Notes: a model not told the origin generated them from the letters alone. Shown: positions 42,223 through 52,502, numbered from the stretch's first letter. The stretch is 55,304 nt of DNA from Gallibacterium genomosp. 1 (GCF_000771875.1 NZ_JPXX01000017.1:1-55304); one strand, 5' to 3'. Numbers and translations: made by a program.

Positions 42223-42323
42223 CGATGAGCTTTGTCAGCAATCTAGAAAAGTACGGTGAAAAATGATCGCACTTTTTCCCATCATAACAAAAAGAAATGT
42301 TTAACAATTTAAGGAGTATTTAA

Positions 42324-44071
42324 ATGAAACCAACAGGCTTCCCCCTTACTTTACTTTCAGCGGTGCTATTCAGCACTGCGTCATTTAGCCACGCCGCCGA
42401 TCCCGTGCAGGCTGGGGCGGGCATTGCGGTGGTGCAGACCCAAGCGGGCGAGTTGCAAGGCTATGTGCAAGACGGCATTTACACTTACAAAGGCGTGCCT
42501 TATGCCCGTGCTGAACGCTTTATGCCGCCGCACGCCGTTACTTGGCAAGGCACAAAACTCGCCCTCACCTATGGCGATGTCTGCCTGCAAGTGCCGATGG
42601 GCGGGCGTTCGTTTTTCTTCACTGGCCCCGAAATGCACGAAAGTGAGCAATGCCAAAACCTCAATATTTGGACACCCTCGCTTTCAGACGGCAATAAACG
42701 GGCGGTGATGGTGTGGATTCACGGCGGCGGTTTTCAATCGGGTGCGTCTAACGATTTAGACAGCTATGACGGCGAAAACCTCGCACGCACGGGCGATGTG
42801 GTTGTGGTGTCGCTCAATCACCGCCTCAATGCAATGGGACATTTGGATCTCTCCGCTTACGGCGAAGCCTACAAACACTCCGCCAATCTCGGCATTCAAG
42901 ATTTAGTCGCCGCCTTGCAATGGGTTAAACAAAACATCGCCCAGTTCGGCGGCGATCCTGACAACATCACCATTTTTGGCGAAAGCGGCGGTGGGGCGAA
43001 AGTTCTCACCCTAATGGCAACCCCTGCGGCGAAAGGCTTGTTCCAAAAAGCCATTGTGGAAAGCGGTGCGGTGGGCGAAATGGGTATGAGAGCAAACGAT
43101 CCAAAAATCGGTCAGCAAGTGGCAGCGGAAACCCTCGCCATTTTGGGGGTAAACGAAAAAGAATTGAGCAAATTACAACAATTTAGCCCCGAACAAATCA
43201 ACCAAGCCGCCAGCTAAGCGATGAAAAAAATCGCCGAGCAACGCAAAATCCCTGCTATTCGTGGCAACGGCTATGGGCTTTCTTGGCGACCAACAATGGG
43301 CAGCGACTATATCCCAACGCAACCTGTGGGCGAAAAATACCCCGACATAAGCAAAGATATTCTACTCCTCATCGGCTCAAATTTATAGTCGTTTGATTTC
43401 AAAATAATACTGCGTTACTTCGCCTTGCCGTACTATTTGTACTGTCTGCGGCTCGTTGCCTTGTCTTATTTTGAACTTAAACGACTATAATTGAGTGAAG
43501 CTTCCCCTTGCAACTTAACCTTGCGGAAAGCGAAAAAAGCAACCGCTTCACTTGGCGCGAAACCGAAGTGCAACAACGACTGAATGCCAAATATGGCGAC
43601 AAAACCGCCGCCGTGATCGCAGCCTTCAAACAGGCCTACCCACAACGCCGCCTCGCCGATGCCCTGTATGTGGACAGCTTCTTACGCGCCCCAGCCCTAA
43701 AAACCGCTAGCCTCAAAGCCGACCAAGGCGGTGCGCCTGTGTATCAATACCTCTTCACTTGGGACACGCCCGTGTTTAACAGCGTGCCAATGAGCTACCA
43801 CACTGCCGAAATTGCCTTTGTTTTCAATAACATCGACCGAATGAAACAAGCCACAGGCGGCGGAGCAGCCGCCCACGCCCTAGCCGCAAAAATGAGCCGT
43901 GCGTGGACAAACTTCGCCAAAACAGGCAACCCCAACGCCGCAGGCTTACCCCAATGGCAGCCCTACACCCGCGAAAACGGCAACGTGATGATTTTCGACA
44001 ACCAACCCGAAGTCAAACAACATCACGACAAAGCCCTAATGCACCTACTCGCCCCGAATATGAAGTATTAA
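42324..44071 (+). pseudogene. Secreted type B carboxylesterase, broken by a stop codon and a MITE
   Basis: Signal peptide at 1-24 (cleavage FSHA|AD). Oxyanion motif HGGG at about 133-136 and nucleophile Ser 221 in GESGGGAK. The frame stops at TAA 43215, yet continues in the same frame (AMKKIAEQRKIPAIRG...LLLIGSN) up to a 106-bp insertion at 43384-43489 that brings another stop. Past it, the C-terminal third continues (FPLQLNLAESEK... to FAKTGNPNAAGLPQW) to 44071. Without the insertion the product would be about 547 residues, a normal length for the PnbA/cholinesterase-like family. The GC-rich codon use is unlike the chromosome. Probably inactive unless the N-terminal 297 residues fold alone, which would lack the acid and His of the triad. 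Confidence 0.85.
43384..43489. mobile_element. 106-bp MITE with 23-bp terminal inverted repeats
   Basis: Ends TATAGTCGTTT...CAAAATA (43384-43406) and its near-complement (43467-43489; about 3 mismatches). It begins and ends with TA. The interior (GTACTATTTGTACTGTCTGCGGC, 43430-43452, given in part) resembles, from memory, the inside of AT-rich repeats scattered in Neisseria genomes. It has no coding capacity and interrupts the esterase gene. Confidence 0.75.
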
Positions 44072-44237
44072 CCGAATAACGCCATTTGGCGCAAAGGGAA
44101 TAGCATAAAGTGCGGTGAGATTGGAGTGTGTTTTTATCACTAAATTGATTTCACTTTTATAAAAGTCCTTAAAGTTACTCATTTTTGAGCAGTTTAGTCA
44201 ATTTAAGGCTTGTTTTGAGTGGGGGAATAGAAAAGAA

Positions 44238-44291
44238 AGCAGTGGGGTTTCTGAATTTTTGCAATCGCAAAATCCCCAAAATCCCACTGCT
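44238..44291 (-). terminator. Nested inverted repeat at the end of rhuM
   Basis: Outer arms AGCAGTGGG / CCCACTGCT and inner hairpin TTTTGC-AATC-GCAAAA (44256-44271). It begins 4 bases after the rhuM stop and probably ends rhuM transcription, perhaps in both directions. Confidence 0.6.
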
Positions 44292-44294
44292 CTT

Positions 44295-45299
44295 TCACTC
44301 TCCTCCTTTCAACAAACGGTCAAAATCGCTTTCAAAATGCTGGTCTTGAATAACACGATATTTTTCAAACTCGCTTAAAGCGTGGGCTTTGGCGATTTCG
44401 GCGGTAACTTTGCCGGCGTCTTGCAACACGGCCCGGTCGGTGGCGTCTAAAAAGCGATTGAGCCTTGTTTCCCAATCTTGCATTGTCATCGGAATTTGGC
44501 GTAATGCCATATCTTCTGCCATATCCAAATAAGCGGACACCAGCCGTTGCAGTTGAGCTAATTCATTGTCGGATAAATAATTTTTCGCCACCACCACATC
44601 AAAAGGATAAATTTTGCCCTGTGGTGCGTCTTTCCAAGTGGTCAAGCCCATATTCGGCTTGCTGGCGTTTGCTCGTTCTACAATCAATTCTGAGGCGGTA
44701 TGACCGTGAATCGCCCAATGCAATTTGTTTTGCACGGTGGCAAAAAAGCGTTTAGTCGCTGTGGAGGTGCGGTCGTAATCAATGGAAGTCGCATAAATAT
44801 CGGTGATTTTTTGGTAAAACTTGCGTTCTGACAGGCGAATTTCTCGGATACGGGCAAGTTGTTCTTCAAAATACTTTTTGCCTAAACGGGTGCCGTCATT
44901 TTTCAACCGCTCATCGTCCATCGCAAAACCTTTGATGGTGTAGGTTTGAATAATCTCAGTCGCCCATTTGCGAAACTGCACCGCTCGCTCGGAATTGACT
45001 TTATAGCCGACGGCAATAATCGCTGAAAGATTGTAGTGTTTGGTCTGGTAATTTTTACCGTCATCGGCAGTTATCCAAAAATTTTGGATAACTGAATTTT
45101 CAGATAACTCATTGTCATTAAAGATTTTTTTAAGATGATAGCTGATTGTTCTTACATCAACATCATAAAGCTGCCCCATCATTTTTTGACTCAACCAAAC
45201 ATTTTCGTCCGCATAAATGGCATTAACTTGGCTCTCGCCTGTAGCGGTCATAAAGGTGAGATATTCCGCCACTGAAGAAACAATTTCCGATTTGGTCAT
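44295..45299 (-). CDS. rhuM: RhuM family protein
   Basis: 334 residues with the RhuM family pattern: VWLSQKMMGQLYDVDVRTI, ISYHLKKIFNDNEL, YNLSAIIAVGYKVNS, AVQFRKWATEII, and the FFATVQNKLHWAIHGHTA and YLDMAEDMALR segments further on. RhuM was named from a Salmonella pathogenicity island. The biochemical function is unknown; the N-terminal part resembles DNA-binding segments of phage antirepressor-type proteins, which is inference only. AAGGAG lies 6 bases before the ATG. A near-perfect CRP-S site and a -10 TAGACT (45332-45327) lie upstream, spaced as at comM. Composition is intermediate between the GC-rich block and the chromosome. Confidence 0.88.
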   Translation of the reverse strand: MTKSEIVSSVAEYLTFMTATGESQVNAIYADENVWLSQKMMGQLYDVDVRTISYHLKKIFNDNELSENSVIQNFWITADDGKNYQTKHYNLSAIIAVGYKVNSERAVQFRKWATEIIQTYTIKGFAMDDERLKNDGTRLGKKYFEEQLARIREIRLSERKFYQKITDIYATSIDYDRTSTATKRFFATVQNKLHWAIHGHTASELIVERANASKPNMGLTTWKDAPQGKIYPFDVVVAKNYLSDNELAQLQRLVSAYLDMAEDMALRQIPMTMQDWETRLNRFLDATDRAVLQDAGKVTAEIAKAHALSEFEKYRVIQDQHFESDFDRLLKGGE

Positions 45300-45632
45300 A
45301 CAAACTCCTTAACTGAAATTCTGTTTAGTCTAATGCCATTTGCAAAGCTGGCAAGGGGAAAAAGGCATTTTTTCGATGCAGATCGCAAAAAATAGTGAAA
45401 ATCCGACCGCACTTTGATCGTGGTGTGTTTTGCGTTCTCTTAACAAGCGAGGTCTATTTTAACCGCTGGCGTGAACTTGCTTTCATTCCCTAAACGCTGG
45501 TGAAATCATCACCCACAACCGATTGCTGTCGCCCTCACGGAAAGGATAACCCGACACGCCCACCCGTAATAGGCTCGAATAGACGAAGCGTATTTAAAAA
45601 AAACAATGCGAAGAAACCATTTATTCCGTGCT
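45300..45632. other. 333-base intergenic region holding the rhuM promoter
   Basis: Contains the rhuM -10 (45332-45327), the CRP-S site (45369-45390) and a USS core (complement) at 45406-45414. From about 45420 to 45632 the GC is higher and there are only short broken frames; no gene is recognised. Confidence 0.7.
45369..45390 (-). promoter_or_regulatory. Near-consensus CRP-S site upstream of rhuM
   Basis: Halves TTTTTCGAT and GATCGCAAAA around centre 45379.5. The site agrees with the competence CRP-S consensus at nearly all informative positions; the main deviation is one T for G at position 5. The -10 TAGACT at 45332-45327 predicts a start near 45320, about 60 bases from the site centre, as for comM. 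Confidence 0.7.
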
Positions 45633-46496
45633 TCACCCATTCGTTAGGCGTAAGCAATCCACCACCACTCTTAGGGCGGGGGAGATGTGGCGGCTGGGGT
45701 AGTAGAGGTAAAACGCAGGCAGGATTGAGGGTTGGTTGGGGAACAGGACGATGAGGTCGCCGCGTGCGATGTCTTGTTCCACCATACTTTCGGGCAGGTA
45801 TGCCAGCCCTAGCCCCATTTTGGCGGCGGTGCGAGCGGGGTAATCATCGCTGAAAATCCATTTTGCTTGTGGGGTGAGTTGGTGGGTTTCGCCGTTGTGT
45901 TGGAATGTCCAAGGGTAAAGCGTGCCGCTGCTGAGCATACGGTAGCCGATGCACGAATGTTGTGCCAGTTCGCTGGGGTGTTGCGGTATGCCGTGCTGTG
46001 CCAGATAGCCTGGGCTGGCGACTACAGCCATTTTTAGCGGTTCGCTGATTTTCACGGCGATCATATCTTCTACCACATCGTCGCCAAGCCGTATGCCTGC
46101 GTCAAAGCCATCTTTGACGATGTCGATAAAACGGCTGTCGCTAATGGCTTCGATGATGATGTCGGGGTAAAGCCGTTGCAGTGGGGCGAGTTTGGGGAGC
46201 AAGAGCCATTCGATGGGGAGCATAGCACAATTAATCCGCACCACGCCGCGGGGTGATTGGCGGTAGTGTTCGAGCTGGGCTAGGCCTTGGTTGAGGCGGT
46301 TGAAACTGCGTTCGGCTTGTTGATAAAACTGTTGCCCTGCTTGGGTGAGGGATACGCTGCGAGTGGTGCGGTGCAGCAGTTGCACACCTAATCGAGCTTC
46401 GAGCTGTCGTATGGTCTTGCTTAAGGCAGGGGCGGAAATGCCGAGTTTGTTGGCGGCTTGACTGAAGCTTTGGTGCTGGGCGCTTTGATCTGCACC
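45633..46496 (-). pseudogene. 5'-truncated LysR-family regulator
   Basis: Open frame of 288 codons with no proper start. It enters from TAA at 46499-46497 and reads AQHQSFSQAANKLGISAPALSKTIRQLEARLGVQLLHRT (positions 46481-46368, given in part), so the first ten or so residues and the start codon of the HTH domain are missing. The rest of the HTH and the whole effector domain (FDAGIRLGDDVVEDMIAVKI) are intact. A GTG at 46385 lies inside the HTH and would not give a working regulator. High GC links it to the foreign block; the truncation point coincides with the switch to AT-rich lsr DNA. Confidence 0.8.
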
Positions 46497-46535
46497 TTAA
46501 TTGCTGGTTTTTACGTCCAAGTTTAGGGTGCAGAT
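46488..46535. repeat. 13-bp inverted repeat at the block/lsr junction
   Basis: ATCTGCACCTTAA (46488-46500) and TTAGGGTGCAGAT (46523-46535), one mismatch, 22-base loop. It sits exactly where the LysR frame is cut. It could be a remnant of a mobile-element end or the terminator hairpin of the lsr operon, which has no other candidate downstream of lsrG. Confidence 0.6.
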
Positions 46536-46570
46536 TAAAGCATAATGTATTTTTTTACTATTAAATATAT

Positions 46571-46870
46571 TTATGAAATTTCAGGGCTAACCCAGTCAAA
46601 TAGTTTTTTACTTCTAGGGCAAGTCATAAGATTTTCTAGTTCTTTCACACAATGCTGATAGTGTGGCGTTTTTCTATGCTCATTTAGAGCTTCTTCACTC
46701 GCGTAAACTTCATAAGCATAAAAACGTGTTTTGATTTCAGGGTCGCGTAAAACATCGAAACGAATATTCCCTTTTTCAGCACTTGTGCAAGCCTGATGAT
46801 GTTTAAAAAGGGTTAAGAATTCTTCTTCTTTTCCTTCTTTCACATTAATTTCAACTAACATTGTAAGCAT
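46571..46870 (-). CDS. lsrG: LsrG, (4S)-4-hydroxy-5-phosphonooxypentane-2,3-dione isomerase
   Basis: 99 residues, ABM-type ferredoxin-like fold (MLTMLVEINVKEGKEEEFL, FYAYEVYASEEALNEHRKTPHY). LsrG isomerises phospho-AI-2 so that LsrF can split it. It is the last gene of lsrACDBFG, 24 bases after lsrF. Confidence 0.94.
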   Translation of the reverse strand: MLTMLVEINVKEGKEEEFLTLFKHHQACTSAEKGNIRFDVLRDPEIKTRFYAYEVYASEEALNEHRKTPHYQHCVKELENLMTCPRSKKLFDWVSPEIS

Positions 46871-46894
46871 AATTGCTCCTTAATGAATTTGTGG

Positions 46895-47782
46895 TTAACT
46901 ATTTTTTTCGTGAAGATAGAGTTGATAAGCTTTTTCCGAATTTTCACCGCCATGAACAACGGCATTCACGGCTTTTAACATCGCAATAGGTGAATCTGAT
47001 TGGAAAATATTTCTTCCCATATCTACCCCTAAAGCGCCTTGATCTATAGCTTGATAGCACATTTCTAATGCATCGCGTTCTGGGAGCTTTTTCCCGCCAG
47101 CAATAACAATGGGAACAGGGCATCCAGCTGTAACACGCTCAAAGCCTTTATCAACATAATAGGTTTTGATTATATTTGCGCCCATTTCTGCAGCAATACG
47201 CGTAGAAAGTGAAAAATAGCGTTGATCTCTAGCCATATCTTTACCAACACCAGTTACAGCCATAATTGGCATTCCATAGCGATAACCTTGATCAACCAAT
47301 TTGATAATATTTTTAATTGATTGATGTTCGTATTCTGAGCCAATATAAACTTGCGCCGCCATAGCCGATACGTTTAGTCTTAATGCATCTTCAATATCAA
47401 CTGCAACGGCTTCATTCGATAATTCAGTTAGAATTGAATTTGCTCCTGATGCACGTAATGCAATAGGCTTATTAGTATCTGGAGGAACAACGCTACGTAA
47501 GATCCCTCTTGTACACATTAAAACATCAGTATATTCAAATAATGGTGCAATATTGAGATCTATGCGTTCTAATCCTGTCGTTGGGCCTTGAAAATAACCG
47601 TGATCAAAAGCTAACATAATTGTTTTACCTGTTTTAGGATTAAATATGTTAGCCAGTCTAGATTGCATTCCCCAGTCTAACGCTGCACATCCTTTTAAAT
47701 AAAATGCTTTATGTGTTTGGGGCTTATCTAATCCGAAGTCTTTTCCATCTTTGATATCATCTAAATCTGCCATTTTATTCAC
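46895..47782 (-). CDS. lsrF: LsrF, phospho-AI-2 thiolase (class I aldolase-like)
   Basis: 295 residues, TIM-barrel aldolase-like fold. It transfers an acetyl group from 3-hydroxy-5-phosphonooxypentane-2,4-dione to CoA, ending AI-2 breakdown. Motifs: [17 protein letters not shown] near 55-71, [12 protein letters not shown] with the Schiff-base-type Lys, and [16 protein letters not shown] lies before the ATG. Confidence 0.95.
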   Translation of the reverse strand: MNKMADLDDIKDGKDFGLDKPQTHKAFYLKGCAALDWGMQSRLANIFNPKTGKTIMLAFDHGYFQGPTTGLERIDLNIAPLFEYTDVLMCTRGILRSVVPPDTNKPIALRASGANSILTELSNEAVAVDIEDALRLNVSAMAAQVYIGSEYEHQSIKNIIKLVDQGYRYGMPIMAVTGVGKDMARDQRYFSLSTRIAAEMGANIIKTYYVDKGFERVTAGCPVPIVIAGGKKLPERDALEMCYQAIDQGALGVDMGRNIFQSDSPIAMLKAVNAVVHGGENSEKAYQLYLHEKNS

Positions 47783-47792
47783 CTACCTGATT

Positions 47793-48806
47793 TTAAAAAT
47801 TATAGTTGTCAATATTATCTTTGGTAAAAACAACACGTTCAGGAAGGAGTACAATTCCATTTCCTTTCGCTTCATATTGATAACCTTGAACACTATTTGG
47901 TGATACCTCAACTTCACCAATATCAGGAACGTTAACTTTATCTCCTACGTTTAGTGTTCGGCCTTTTAAAAGTTCATTTGTTACAGCAATAGAAATTTCA
48001 CCCTGTTTTACTACATCCCATAGACCAAATTGTTTTACTGTGCCGCGTTTTACATAAGGTCGCATGACATTTGGTGTACTAAAACCAACAATCGTAATTT
48101 TGTCATTTTTTAAGTTTTCCGCAGCTTGGGCGGCAGCAGGTAAGGCATTTGCATCAGGCGCAATAATAATATCTAAGTCTGGATAGGCCTTGATAATACC
48201 TTCTGCTGTTTGCAAAGATTTAATTGCATCATTATAACCAAACTGAGTCGTTACAATTTCCCATTCTGGATGTTCTTTACTGATTTTTGCTTTAGCAGCG
48301 TTCACCCATTGGTTTTGATCTGTTACTGTTGGACTAGAATAGAAAAAGGCAACTTTAGCTTTAGGTTTAGTGACTTGATTAGCGGCCATTTCAACTAGCA
48401 TTGAACCAAGTTGTTCAGGTGTGCCTTGGTTGATATAGTAGCTTCGACATTCAGGTTTTACATCAGAGTCCCACGTAAGAATTTTTACACCTCTTTTCAT
48501 TGCACGTTGTAATGTAGAACAAAGACCTTCAGGGGAAACCGCAGAAACGACAATTGCGTTATAGCCTTGATTCACAAAGTTATTAATTAATTGTACTTGG
48601 TTTGATACGCTTGGTTCTGTTGGGCCATCGTAGGTAACATTTACACCTAGTTTTTTACCCATTTCAGTCGCACCTTGGCCACCACTTGTAAAAAAGCCAA
48701 CGCCAACGAGTTTAGGAATGAATGCGATTCTATCGGCAGCTTGTACAAAAGTAGCTGTTAAACCTAACATAATAGCCAGTGCGGTTGTTTTTAATTGCAT
48801 TTTCAT
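47793..48806 (-). CDS. lsrB: LsrB, AI-2 periplasmic binding protein
   Basis: 337 residues. Signal peptide to VQAA near 23. AI-2-contacting positions of Salmonella LsrB appear conserved: Lys in [11 protein letters not shown], Asp in TWDSDVKPE, Asp-Gln in TVTDQNQW, and Pro/Ala in APDANALPA. This favours a true AI-2 receptor over RbsB. It feeds the LsrACD transporter. A gap of 85 bases separates it from lsrD. Confidence 0.95.
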   Translation of the reverse strand: MKMQLKTTALAIMLGLTATFVQAADRIAFIPKLVGVGFFTSGGQGATEMGKKLGVNVTYDGPTEPSVSNQVQLINNFVNQGYNAIVVSAVSPEGLCSTLQRAMKRGVKILTWDSDVKPECRSYYINQGTPEQLGSMLVEMAANQVTKPKAKVAFFYSSPTVTDQNQWVNAAKAKISKEHPEWEIVTTQFGYNDAIKSLQTAEGIIKAYPDLDIIIAPDANALPAAAQAAENLKNDKITIVGFSTPNVMRPYVKRGTVKQFGLWDVVKQGEISIAVTNELLKGRTLNVGDKVNVPDIGEVEVSPNSVQGYQYEAKGNGIVLLPERVVFTKDNIDNYNF

Positions 48807-48891
48807 AGTGAGTCTCCTATTTTATAGTTGAACATTAATGAGATACTGCATAAATAAAAGTTAAAGATTAATTATAAAAGTCCTCCTTTAT

Positions 48892-49893
48892 TTATTTTTG
48901 TTTTAAATAAAAAACATTCTTCTTAAGCCAATTCATAATAAAACTTCGATATATGCTGAATGATTTTCCAATTAGTACGATAATTAATAATGCTCCTGAT
49001 AAAGCACTAGAAATTTCATTAGAGACACCAACCATTTGTAAGCCCTGCTGTAAATAACCAATTAATAGTGCCGCGATGGCTGTGCCAAGAACAGAACCCG
49101 CTCCACCATAGATATTTGCACCGCCTAATACAACAGCTGTAAGGACAGGCATTAATAATGAACTACCTAAGTCAGAACGAGCCGAGCCAAAATAGGATAC
49201 TAGTAATATTCCAACAAATGCTGCAACAGCACCTAATAAACCGTAAATAATAAATAAGGTTTGTTTGATAGGTACGGCATTATAAATAGAAGTACGTTCA
49301 TTTTGGCCAATTAAAAATATACTTCTGCCAATGACTGTTTTATGCATTAATAACCAGAATATTATAGCTATAATAATGAAGTAAATAATTGAAGTTGGAA
49401 TGTTGAAAATACTTTGATTAGCGAAGTTTAATAAACTATCTGGAAAACCACCGATACCTTCATAACCAGTAGCACCAGCAAATCCAGATAGTAATAAAGC
49501 TCCACCACCGTAAAGATACATTGTTCCTAGTGTAATGACGAGAGGATTAACTTTGGTGTACAAAATAAGACTTGCATTAAGTAACCCACATAAAATTCCA
49601 ATGATAAAAGTAAGAAAAATAGCAATACTTAGAGGATAACCTAATTGAAATAAAACACCTAAAGATATAGCACAAAGACCGACAGTAGAACCAAAAGAAA
49701 TATCCATACCGCCACTAACAATAATCAGTGTCAGTGGTAATGCCAACATTCCAATATAAATAAAGTCACTTGTGCTATATAACAAAATATTGATATCTAG
49801 CATTCTAGGGTTAAATAAACCAAATCCAATTATTTCTAAAATAACAAGAAAGAATAATGTTATTTCCCAGCTATATTTCTTTATCTGTAACAT
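48892..49893 (-). CDS. lsrD: LsrD, AI-2 ABC transporter permease
   Basis: 333 residues, eight to ten membrane helices; ribose-type permease motifs SGGMDISFGSTVGL and VLGGANIYGGAGSVLGT. It pairs with LsrC as the channel. Starts 14 bases after lsrC ends. Confidence 0.94.
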   Translation of the reverse strand: MLQIKKYSWEITLFFLVILEIIGFGLFNPRMLDINILLYSTSDFIYIGMLALPLTLIIVSGGMDISFGSTVGLCAISLGVLFQLGYPLSIAIFLTFIIGILCGLLNASLILYTKVNPLVITLGTMYLYGGGALLLSGFAGATGYEGIGGFPDSLLNFANQSIFNIPTSIIYFIIIAIIFWLLMHKTVIGRSIFLIGQNERTSIYNAVPIKQTLFIIYGLLGAVAAFVGILLVSYFGSARSDLGSSLLMPVLTAVVLGGANIYGGAGSVLGTAIAALLIGYLQQGLQMVGVSNEISSALSGALLIIVLIGKSFSIYRSFIMNWLKKNVFYLKQK

Positions 49894-49907
49894 AATTTCT
49901 CCTTAAT

Positions 49908-50888
49908 TTATTTAGTGTTAAGGAATCTGGAGTAACGTTGTAGTTTTAAGTTTTCACTAATCATTACTCTTATTCTTCCATCAAAAATTAATACACATAG
50001 TAAAACGAGTCCTGCAATAAAATTATTCCAATAAGCAGGAACTTTAAGTAAAACCAAGATCGTATCAATTTGTATCAGGAAGTAAGCGCCTAATACGGCA
50101 CCGAGAATATTTCCTGTTCCACCAAGCAAACTAATTCCACCTAATACACAAGCAGCAATAGCTTTCATTTCTAAACCACTGCCAGTTGAGTTCGGAACAA
50201 AACCAATTTGTGAAGTGAATACTATTCCAGCGATAGCCGCCATTAATCCATTAATTGTAAATGCAAGGATTCGAATCTGATTTGTTTTCACACCAAGTTG
50301 TAATGCACCTTGTAGATTATCGCCTACGGCATAGAAATTGCGTCCATTTTGAGTACGAGTAAGAATGAAGTAAGAAATTAAAATAAGTATTAGTGTCATC
50401 CATCCAATGGGAGAGATAGATAACAAGTTAGGGGATGCAAGTAATTTTAAATCTTGTGGTAATCCTTCGATCCATTTACCACCAGTGATTAATAGCATTA
50501 TTCCTTTGTACAAACCTAATGTACCTAGTGTGGCAACAATAGCAGGTATCTTTAATAAAGTAACAAGTATTCCATTAAATATTCCCGCTGCGATTCCACA
50601 TAATAAAGTCATAAAAAATGCAGTAACCAGATTAAATTCAGCGTTAAGAAGACTACCCATAATTACAGCACATAGCCCCATTATTGAACCGATGGAAACA
50701 TCAATGTTACGCGTTAAAATAACGAACGTTGTACCTAGTGCTAATAGGATAACAATAAGAGATGAATTAAAAATCATTGTTATTGTTTGCAAATGAAATC
50801 CATTACCTTCAAATCCAAGTAATAGAAAAAGAAATAAAATAGCAATTAGAATGGTTATTTCTCTATTGTTTTGAATGAATTTCCACAT
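49908..50888 (-). CDS. lsrC: LsrC, AI-2 ABC transporter permease
   Basis: 326 residues from [15 protein letters not shown], chosen because AAGGAGA lies 11 bases upstream; a start 13 codons earlier overlaps lsrA. Motifs [17 protein letters not shown] and [16 protein letters not shown]. Partner of LsrD. Confidence 0.94.
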   Translation of the reverse strand: MWKFIQNNREITILIAILFLFLLLGFEGNGFHLQTITMIFNSSLIVILLALGTTFVILTRNIDVSIGSIMGLCAVIMGSLLNAEFNLVTAFFMTLLCGIAAGIFNGILVTLLKIPAIVATLGTLGLYKGIMLLITGGKWIEGLPQDLKLLASPNLLSISPIGWMTLILILISYFILTRTQNGRNFYAVGDNLQGALQLGVKTNQIRILAFTINGLMAAIAGIVFTSQIGFVPNSTGSGLEMKAIAACVLGGISLLGGTGNILGAVLGAYFLIQIDTILVLLKVPAYWNNFIAGLVLLCVLIFDGRIRVMISENLKLQRYSRFLNTK

Positions 50889-50910
50889 AGTTTGGTGTCT
50901 CCTTTGAAAT

Positions 50911-52419
50911 TTATCCGCCAAATGCAAATTGCATAATCTTATCGCTATTTATTTGATCACCTTGCAAACTACAGTTAATTTCTCCATCATGCATAACAAG
51001 AACACGATCAGACATTTTCTCGATTTCTTCTAAGTCAGAAGAAATGAAAAGCACGGCAACATTTTGTTTAGCGACTGATTTGATAAGTTGATAGATATCA
51101 GCTCTTGCGCCAACATCAACACCGCGAGTAGGTTCATCAACGATCAGTAAACGTGGATTGGCTTCTAAACATTTAGCAATTAAGACTTTTTGCTGATTTC
51201 CACCAGATAGGGTGCGAATAGGTTGTTGTGGCATTGCATATTTTATACCCATCGCTCTTTTATAACGTTCTAAAGTAGCATTTTCTCTATTTTCATCTAG
51301 CCAGAATCCTTGATTGTAATAAGTGAGCGCACAGACATTCCAAGTAAGTGCCGCATCTAAATATAATCCTGAAGATTGCCGGTCTTCGGGAAGATAAACA
51401 ATACCTTTTTGTAAACGCTGTTTTAATGAGAGAGAAGTAATATTTTCATTTTTAAATAAAATTTCACCGCACTTTGCTTTTCTTAAACCATATAAGGTTT
51501 CTGCAAGTTCTGTTCTACCAGCTCCTACAACACCAGCTAATCCAAGTATTTCACCAGGATAAAGATCAAAGGTGATATTTTTAAAACCTTCACCAGTTAA
51601 ATGATTTACTTCAAGGATAGGAGAGTTAGTATCTTTAGTACGTAGATGACCAGGTAATTCTAACCAAAATTTTTGTGTTTCATTAAGCTGAGCATTTTTC
51701 AAGCTAGGCTTAATTGCGTTGATAATTTTTTCTTGAGTTAGGTCATTGGTTTTTCCTGTTAAAGCGATATATCCATCTCGCATAATACTAATGCGATGAG
51801 AGATCTGACATACTTCATTTAATTTATGGGAAATAAAAATGATACCTACACCTTTATCTAATAATGAATTAATTTTATTAAATAGATTTTCAGTTTCAGC
51901 AGGTGTTAAAGAAGCTGTGGGCTCATCAAGAATAAGCAAACTTGCGTTACGCATTAGTCCGCGCATAATTTCCACAAGTTGTTGATCTGCAACTTCTAAA
52001 GATCCTGCTTGCATATCAAGAGACAAATGAGAGTTTAGCTCTTTCAGCAATTCATTTAATTTCTCTTCATTTTCTTTATGACGAGGTAAACCAAAAAGAA
52101 TATTTTCTTTTACGGTTAAATTTGGAAAGAGCAGAGGTTCTTGTGGAACAAGATAGATACCAAGACGATGTGCTTTTTGTGGGGAAAGTCTAGTCTGAAT
52201 TTCACCACCAATTTTTACTGTGCCACTATCAGCAGATTGGATACCAGCGATAATTTTCATTAATGTTGATTTTCCAGCGCCATTCCCACCTAATAGAGAG
52301 TGAATTTCACCAGCATATACAGAAAAATCTATATCTTTAAGAACTTCTACGCCTGAAAAGGATTTGCTGATATTATGTACATCTAATAAACATTTTTTCA
52401 TTGAAGATTCATTATGCAT
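50911..52419 (-). CDS. lsrA: LsrA, AI-2 ABC transporter ATPase
   Basis: 502 residues with two fused ATPase domains. Walker [10 protein letters not shown] near 43-51 with [14 protein letters not shown] in the first half; [19 protein letters not shown] and [19 protein letters not shown] in the second; the second Walker A is degenerate ([10 protein letters not shown]), as is usual in the ribose/AI-2 group. First gene of the operon; AAAGG precedes the ATG. A USS core on the complement lies in the gene at 51466-51474. Confidence 0.95.
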   Translation of the reverse strand: MHNESSMKKCLLDVHNISKSFSGVEVLKDIDFSVYAGEIHSLLGGNGAGKSTLMKIIAGIQSADSGTVKIGGEIQTRLSPQKAHRLGIYLVPQEPLLFPNLTVKENILFGLPRHKENEEKLNELLKELNSHLSLDMQAGSLEVADQQLVEIMRGLMRNASLLILDEPTASLTPAETENLFNKINSLLDKGVGIIFISHKLNEVCQISHRISIMRDGYIALTGKTNDLTQEKIINAIKPSLKNAQLNETQKFWLELPGHLRTKDTNSPILEVNHLTGEGFKNITFDLYPGEILGLAGVVGAGRTELAETLYGLRKAKCGEILFKNENITSLSLKQRLQKGIVYLPEDRQSSGLYLDAALTWNVCALTYYNQGFWLDENRENATLERYKRAMGIKYAMPQQPIRTLSGGNQQKVLIAKCLEANPRLLIVDEPTRGVDVGARADIYQLIKSVAKQNVAVLFISSDLEEIEKMSDRVLVMHDGEINCSLQGDQINSDKIMQFAFGG

Positions 52420-52502
52420 AAGATGTTACCTTTAACGATTGAACAAATGTAAAATCTGAAATTCAATTTATCATAATGTTAGTTCCAAATATAAAATAAA
52501 TC

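Larger units (their letters stand above)
41877..42323. other. 447-base gene-free region with uptake words and tandem hairpins
   Basis: No gene recognised. It contains USS cores (complement strand) at 41961-41969 and 42103-42111, plus a degenerate pair near 42247-42276, a Neisseriaceae uptake word at 41970-41984, a one-mismatch AT-DUS at 42073-42084, and a run of hairpins at 42127-42222. A short open stretch around 42010-42110 (reading ...IADLMMRHRRELDVMPSEKVW) may be a gene remnant; I do not recognise it. Confidence 0.7.

Noticed and set aside
42247-42276. Paired uptake signals AAAGTACGGT and GATCGCACTTTTT
   Set aside because: Each has a mismatch in the USS core; counted as degenerate, not functional.
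43508-44071. Separate gene starting at TTG 43508
   Set aside because: Its product is the C-terminal third of the carboxylesterase, separated from the rest only by the MITE and stops.
44256-44271. TTTTGC-AATC-GCAAAA palindrome resembling CRP-S arms
   Set aside because: The arms are only 4 bases apart and lack the GATC segments of the 22-bp site; it lies after the rhuM stop and fits a hairpin terminator better.
45500-45754. Plus-strand frame upstream of and overlapping the truncated LysR gene
   Set aside because: Low-complexity Gly/Arg/Pro product, opposite to a recognisable LysR C-terminus; no ribosome site.
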